Positions 61,908 through 64,000 of a stretch of 64,000 nt of DNA are shown piece by piece (the first letter of the stretch is position 1; each line of letters starts with the position of its first letter). Below the pieces are notes generated by a model. It ran no database searches. It was not told where the DNA came from and saw only the letters and a list, made by a program, of their open reading frames with translations. Both the position numbers and the translations under genes were made by a program. Origin of the DNA: Ewingella sp049889095 (GTDB lineage: Bacteria > Pseudomonadota > Gammaproteobacteria > Enterobacterales > Enterobacteriaceae); assembly GCA_049889095.1 (NCBI GenBank), contig JBLJFK010000011.1. One strand, 5' to 3'.

Positions 61908-62921
61908 TTGGCGACCATGAAAGATGTCGCCCGCCTGGCGGGCGTTTCAACCTCTACTGTCTCTCATGTGATTAATAACAATCGCTTCGTCAGCGATGCT
62001 ATCCGCAACAAAGTGACTGCCGCCATTGATAGCCTCAATTATGCGCCCTCGGCGCTGGCGCGTAGCCTTAAACTGAATCAAACCCGCACCATTGGCATGT
62101 TACTGACCGCCAGCAGTAACCCTTTCTATTCAGAAGTAGTGCGTGGCGTTGAACGCAGTTGTTACGAGCGCGGCTATAGTTTGATTTTGTGCAATACCGA
62201 TGGTGATGCAGAACGCATGAACCGCAGTATGGAAACGTTGCTGCAAAAGCGTGTCGATGGTCTGCTATTAATGTGCACTGAAAATCACCGTCCTTCGCAG
62301 GATGCTCTCAGCCGTTATCCTTCACTACCTATCGTGATGATGGACTGGGCCCCTTTTGGCGCAGCCAACGACATCATCCAGGATAACGCCTTACTGGGTG
62401 GAGAGATGGCCACCGACTATCTTATAAGCCAGGGCTATCAGCGTATTGCCTGCATCACCGGCCCGCTGGATAAAACCACTGCGCAAGAACGGCTGAACGG
62501 TTACCGTCAGGCGATGCAACGTGCTGGACTGCCCATACTGCCAGGGTATGAAGTCAACGGAGACTTTGAATTCGAGGGTGGGATACCGGCGATGGACCAG
62601 CTGTTGGCGCTATCACCACGCCCGCAGGCAGTCTTTGCCAGTAATGATGCTATGGCAGTGGGTGTGTATCAGGCTCTCTATAAGAAAGGATTGCGAGTTC
62701 CGCAAGATGTTGCTGTTATAGGCTATGACGATATCCAGCTGGCGCGATATATGACGCCACCGCTTACTACTATCCATCAGCCTAAAGATTCGCTGGGCGA
62801 ACTGGCTATTGATACATTACTCCATCGTTTACAAGATCCAGAAGCCGAACCGCAGGTGCTGGTTCTGACCCCTGAACTGGTCGTGCGAGAGTCAGTCGGT
62901 TCACTCAACGGCAATCAATAG
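61908..62921 (+). CDS. rbsR: Ribose operon repressor RbsR
   Basis: A 337-residue LacI-family repressor (E. coli 330). The helix-turn-helix is residues 2-25 (ATMKDVARLAGVSTSTVSHV), the hinge helix is SALARSLKL, and the ribose-sensing domain follows. The start is read as TTG at 61908, immediately after the rbsK stop and 7 nt after AGGAG, matching E. coli MATMKDV; the ATG three codons later is the alternative. Its 3' end overlaps the convergent yieP gene by 21 bp. Confidence 0.95.
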   Translation: MATMKDVARLAGVSTSTVSHVINNNRFVSDAIRNKVTAAIDSLNYAPSALARSLKLNQTRTIGMLLTASSNPFYSEVVRGVERSCYERGYSLILCNTDGDAERMNRSMETLLQKRVDGLLLMCTENHRPSQDALSRYPSLPIVMMDWAPFGAANDIIQDNALLGGEMATDYLISQGYQRIACITGPLDKTTAQERLNGYRQAMQRAGLPILPGYEVNGDFEFEGGIPAMDQLLALSPRPQAVFASNDAMAVGVYQALYKKGLRVPQDVAVIGYDDIQLARYMTPPLTTIHQPKDSLGELAIDTLLHRLQDPEAEPQVLVLTPELVVRESVGSLNGNQ

Positions 62922-63590
62922 CCGCTGACAGGCTAACAGTGCTTCTTGTGCATCACTGGCCTGGATGGCATCGACCACAGCCTGATGATATTCCAGTTTG
63001 ATCACCTCGTTGCCTGTGATGGCACGAAAGTAACTTTGATAAACCGAGCTGAACAGATTAGAGAATGACGTCAGGAAAGGGTTTTTTCCTGCTTCATAAA
63101 TCAGCTGGTGGAATTGCGTGTCGACGTTTATCCAGCGCTCTCTGTCAAAACTTGTGTGCAGTTGCCGCATCTCAGACATATAGAGAGAGAGCTGACGCTT
63201 TTGTTCGTCGCTGGCCGTTATAGCGGCCAGAGCACAGGCCTGCGGTTCCAGCGCGCGACGCAAAATAACAAAGTGCGACATCACCTGATCGAAGTTCTCC
63301 CGCGTCATCCACCAGTTCAGCAGCTCTTGATCGAGAAAATTCCAATTTGATTGAGGCATAACGCGGGTACCAATCCGTGGACGAGGCAATAACATGCCTT
63401 TAGCTGTAAGTGTCTTGACGGCTTCGCGCACAGCAGTTCGACTGACGCCAAAAATTTTCCCCAGTTCTATCTCTCCTGGCAGAATACTGCCTTCGGTATA
63501 TTCACCGGATAAGATGCGTTGAGCCACTTTCTCTGCCAATAGATAAGAAAGGTTGCGCTGGGCGGCCTGTTGTTGAGCATTGAGTGGCAT
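62901..63590 (-). CDS. yieP: FadR-subfamily GntR regulator YieP
   Basis: A 229-residue transcription factor (E. coli YieP 230). The N-terminal winged helix is about residues 11-78 (ILPGEIELGKIFGVSRTAVR, EAVKTLTAKGMLLPRPRIGT); the C-terminal all-helical FCD domain holds the metal/ligand His and Asp residues (VDTQFHQLIYEAGKNPFL). Its target is not established. In E. coli hsrA lies between rbsR and yieP; it is missing here, and the two stop codons have crossed by 21 bp. It is followed upstream by an rRNA operon, as in E. coli rrnC. Confidence 0.94.
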   Translation of the reverse strand: MPLNAQQQAAQRNLSYLLAEKVAQRILSGEYTEGSILPGEIELGKIFGVSRTAVREAVKTLTAKGMLLPRPRIGTRVMPQSNWNFLDQELLNWWMTRENFDQVMSHFVILRRALEPQACALAAITASDEQKRQLSLYMSEMRQLHTSFDRERWINVDTQFHQLIYEAGKNPFLTSFSNLFSSVYQSYFRAITGNEVIKLEYHQAVVDAIQASDAQEALLACQRLLIAVE

Positions 63591-63753
63591 GGGAATTGTT
63601 CCTGAAAAGCTGTGGTCTTATTAATAGAAAACAGTTTACCCCACCGTTGCTGCCTGAAACGGCGTTTTTGAGACGAAAAGTGCGTGAATATTATCCTTAT
63701 TTACGGTGTTTGTTGAAAAAAAGAACGGTCAGTAATTTATTTGAAATTAGGGG

Positions 63754-63781
63754 TTGCGGCCTTCTGAGAACTCCCTATAAT
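63754..63781 (+). promoter_or_regulatory. rRNA operon promoter P1
   Basis: TTGCGG, a 16-bp spacer and perfect TATAAT, followed by the GC-rich discriminator GCGCCTCC and CACTG, as in E. coli rrn P1. The AT-rich stretch just upstream (63710-63750, with A and T runs) fits an UP element; Fis sites cannot be judged by eye. Confidence 0.93.
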
Positions 63782-63885
63782 GCGCCTCCACTGACCGGGA
63801 ACAACGACTCCTCTAACGAGAACCAAGTCGCTCAGTCAGGAAGTGTCAACCCGGTGAAAACACCGTGTCTCGTAAGAGAAAAAGG

Positions 63886-63913
63886 TTGACTCTTCAGCGG
63901 GAAAGCGTATTAT
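63886..63913 (+). promoter_or_regulatory. rRNA operon promoter P2
   Basis: TTGACT, a 16-bp spacer and TATTAT, followed by CTGCCTCCCGC. It lies 132 bp after P1, the usual tandem spacing for enterobacterial rrn operons. Confidence 0.9.
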
Positions 63914-63952
63914 CTGCCTCCCGCGTTACTGAGAAATTATCCAGTAACGAAC

Positions 63953-63964
63953 GCTCTTTAACAA
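63953..63964 (+). promoter_or_regulatory. rrn antitermination boxA
   Basis: GCTCTTTAACAA is the NusB/NusE binding sequence of the rRNA leader. The 16S rRNA gene itself starts beyond the window, so the last 36 bases are leader only. Confidence 0.93.
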
Positions 63965-64000
63965 TTTATCAGACAATCTGTGTGGGCACTCACAAGACGA

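Noticed and set aside
63584..63889. A 101-codon frame across the rRNA leader
   Set aside because: It covers the rrn P1 promoter, the UP element and the -35 of P2, so it is regulatory DNA and not coding.

Overview
The window is chromosomal DNA of a gammaproteobacterium of the order Enterobacterales. I infer the family Yersiniaceae (Rahnella/Ewingella/Serratia-like) from protein similarity as I remember it, from an ERIC repeat and from gene order; the genus is not certain. It spans the replication-origin region in the classic enterobacterial order: ibpBA-yidQR-yidA-gyrB-recF-dnaN-dnaA | rpmH-rnpA-yidD-yidC-mnmE ... yieE-chrR-adeP-yieH-phoU-pstBACS-(rluF)-glmS-glmU-atpCDGAHFEBI-rsmG-mnmG-oriC-mioC-asnC-viaA-ravA-kup-rbsDACBKR-yieP-rrn. 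Nearly all of it is core genome. No prophage, CRISPR array, transposase or obvious defence cassette is visible.

Bases 1-7000 are the accessory part. They hold the 3' end of an alpha-galactosidase gene with a LacY/RafB-type oligosaccharide:proton symporter, then a LacI-family regulator of PtxS type and a 2-ketogluconate cluster (kguE-kguT-ghrB). The cluster has no 2-ketogluconate kinase gene. The reductase is of GhrB/TkrA type, so the likely route is import of 2-ketogluconate and direct reduction to gluconate. Bases 7000-12400 hold avtA, the small heat-shock genes ibpA/ibpB with a sigma-32 promoter and ROSE-type RNA thermometers, yidQ, yidR and yidA.

Bases 12400-23400 are the replication and RNA/membrane core. 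The gyrB-recF-dnaN-dnaA operon runs leftward and rpmH-rnpA-yidD-yidC, then mnmE, run rightward, with a DnaA box in the dnaA promoter region. An ERIC repeat abuts the gyrB stop codon. A second, ERIC-cored palindromic element separates recF from dnaN, which are contiguous in E. coli. Bases 23400-27000, where E. coli carries tnaCAB-mdtL-yidZ, hold an orphan triheme cytochrome c and a chemoreceptor with a FliA-type promoter.

Bases 27000-39700 hold the yie genes, the phosphate uptake operon with two Pho boxes, and the amino-sugar genes glmS/glmU, whose leaders carry related perfect palindromes. Bases 39900-46900 are the ATP synthase operon. Bases 47500-51600 hold rsmG, mnmG, oriC (three perfect DnaA boxes, 11 GATC sites and an AT-rich unwinding region), mioC and asnC; asnA, normally next to asnC, is absent. 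Bases 51700-62900 hold viaA-ravA, kup and the complete ribose operon with two RbsR operators. The window ends in the P1-P2-boxA leader of an rRNA operon, just before the 16S gene.

I found no clearly new multi-gene system. The most useful leads are the ERIC-cored element inside the dnaN-recF operon, the paired glmS/glmU palindromes, the kinase-less ketogluconate cluster, the loss of asnA beside oriC, and the orphan cytochrome/chemoreceptor insert.
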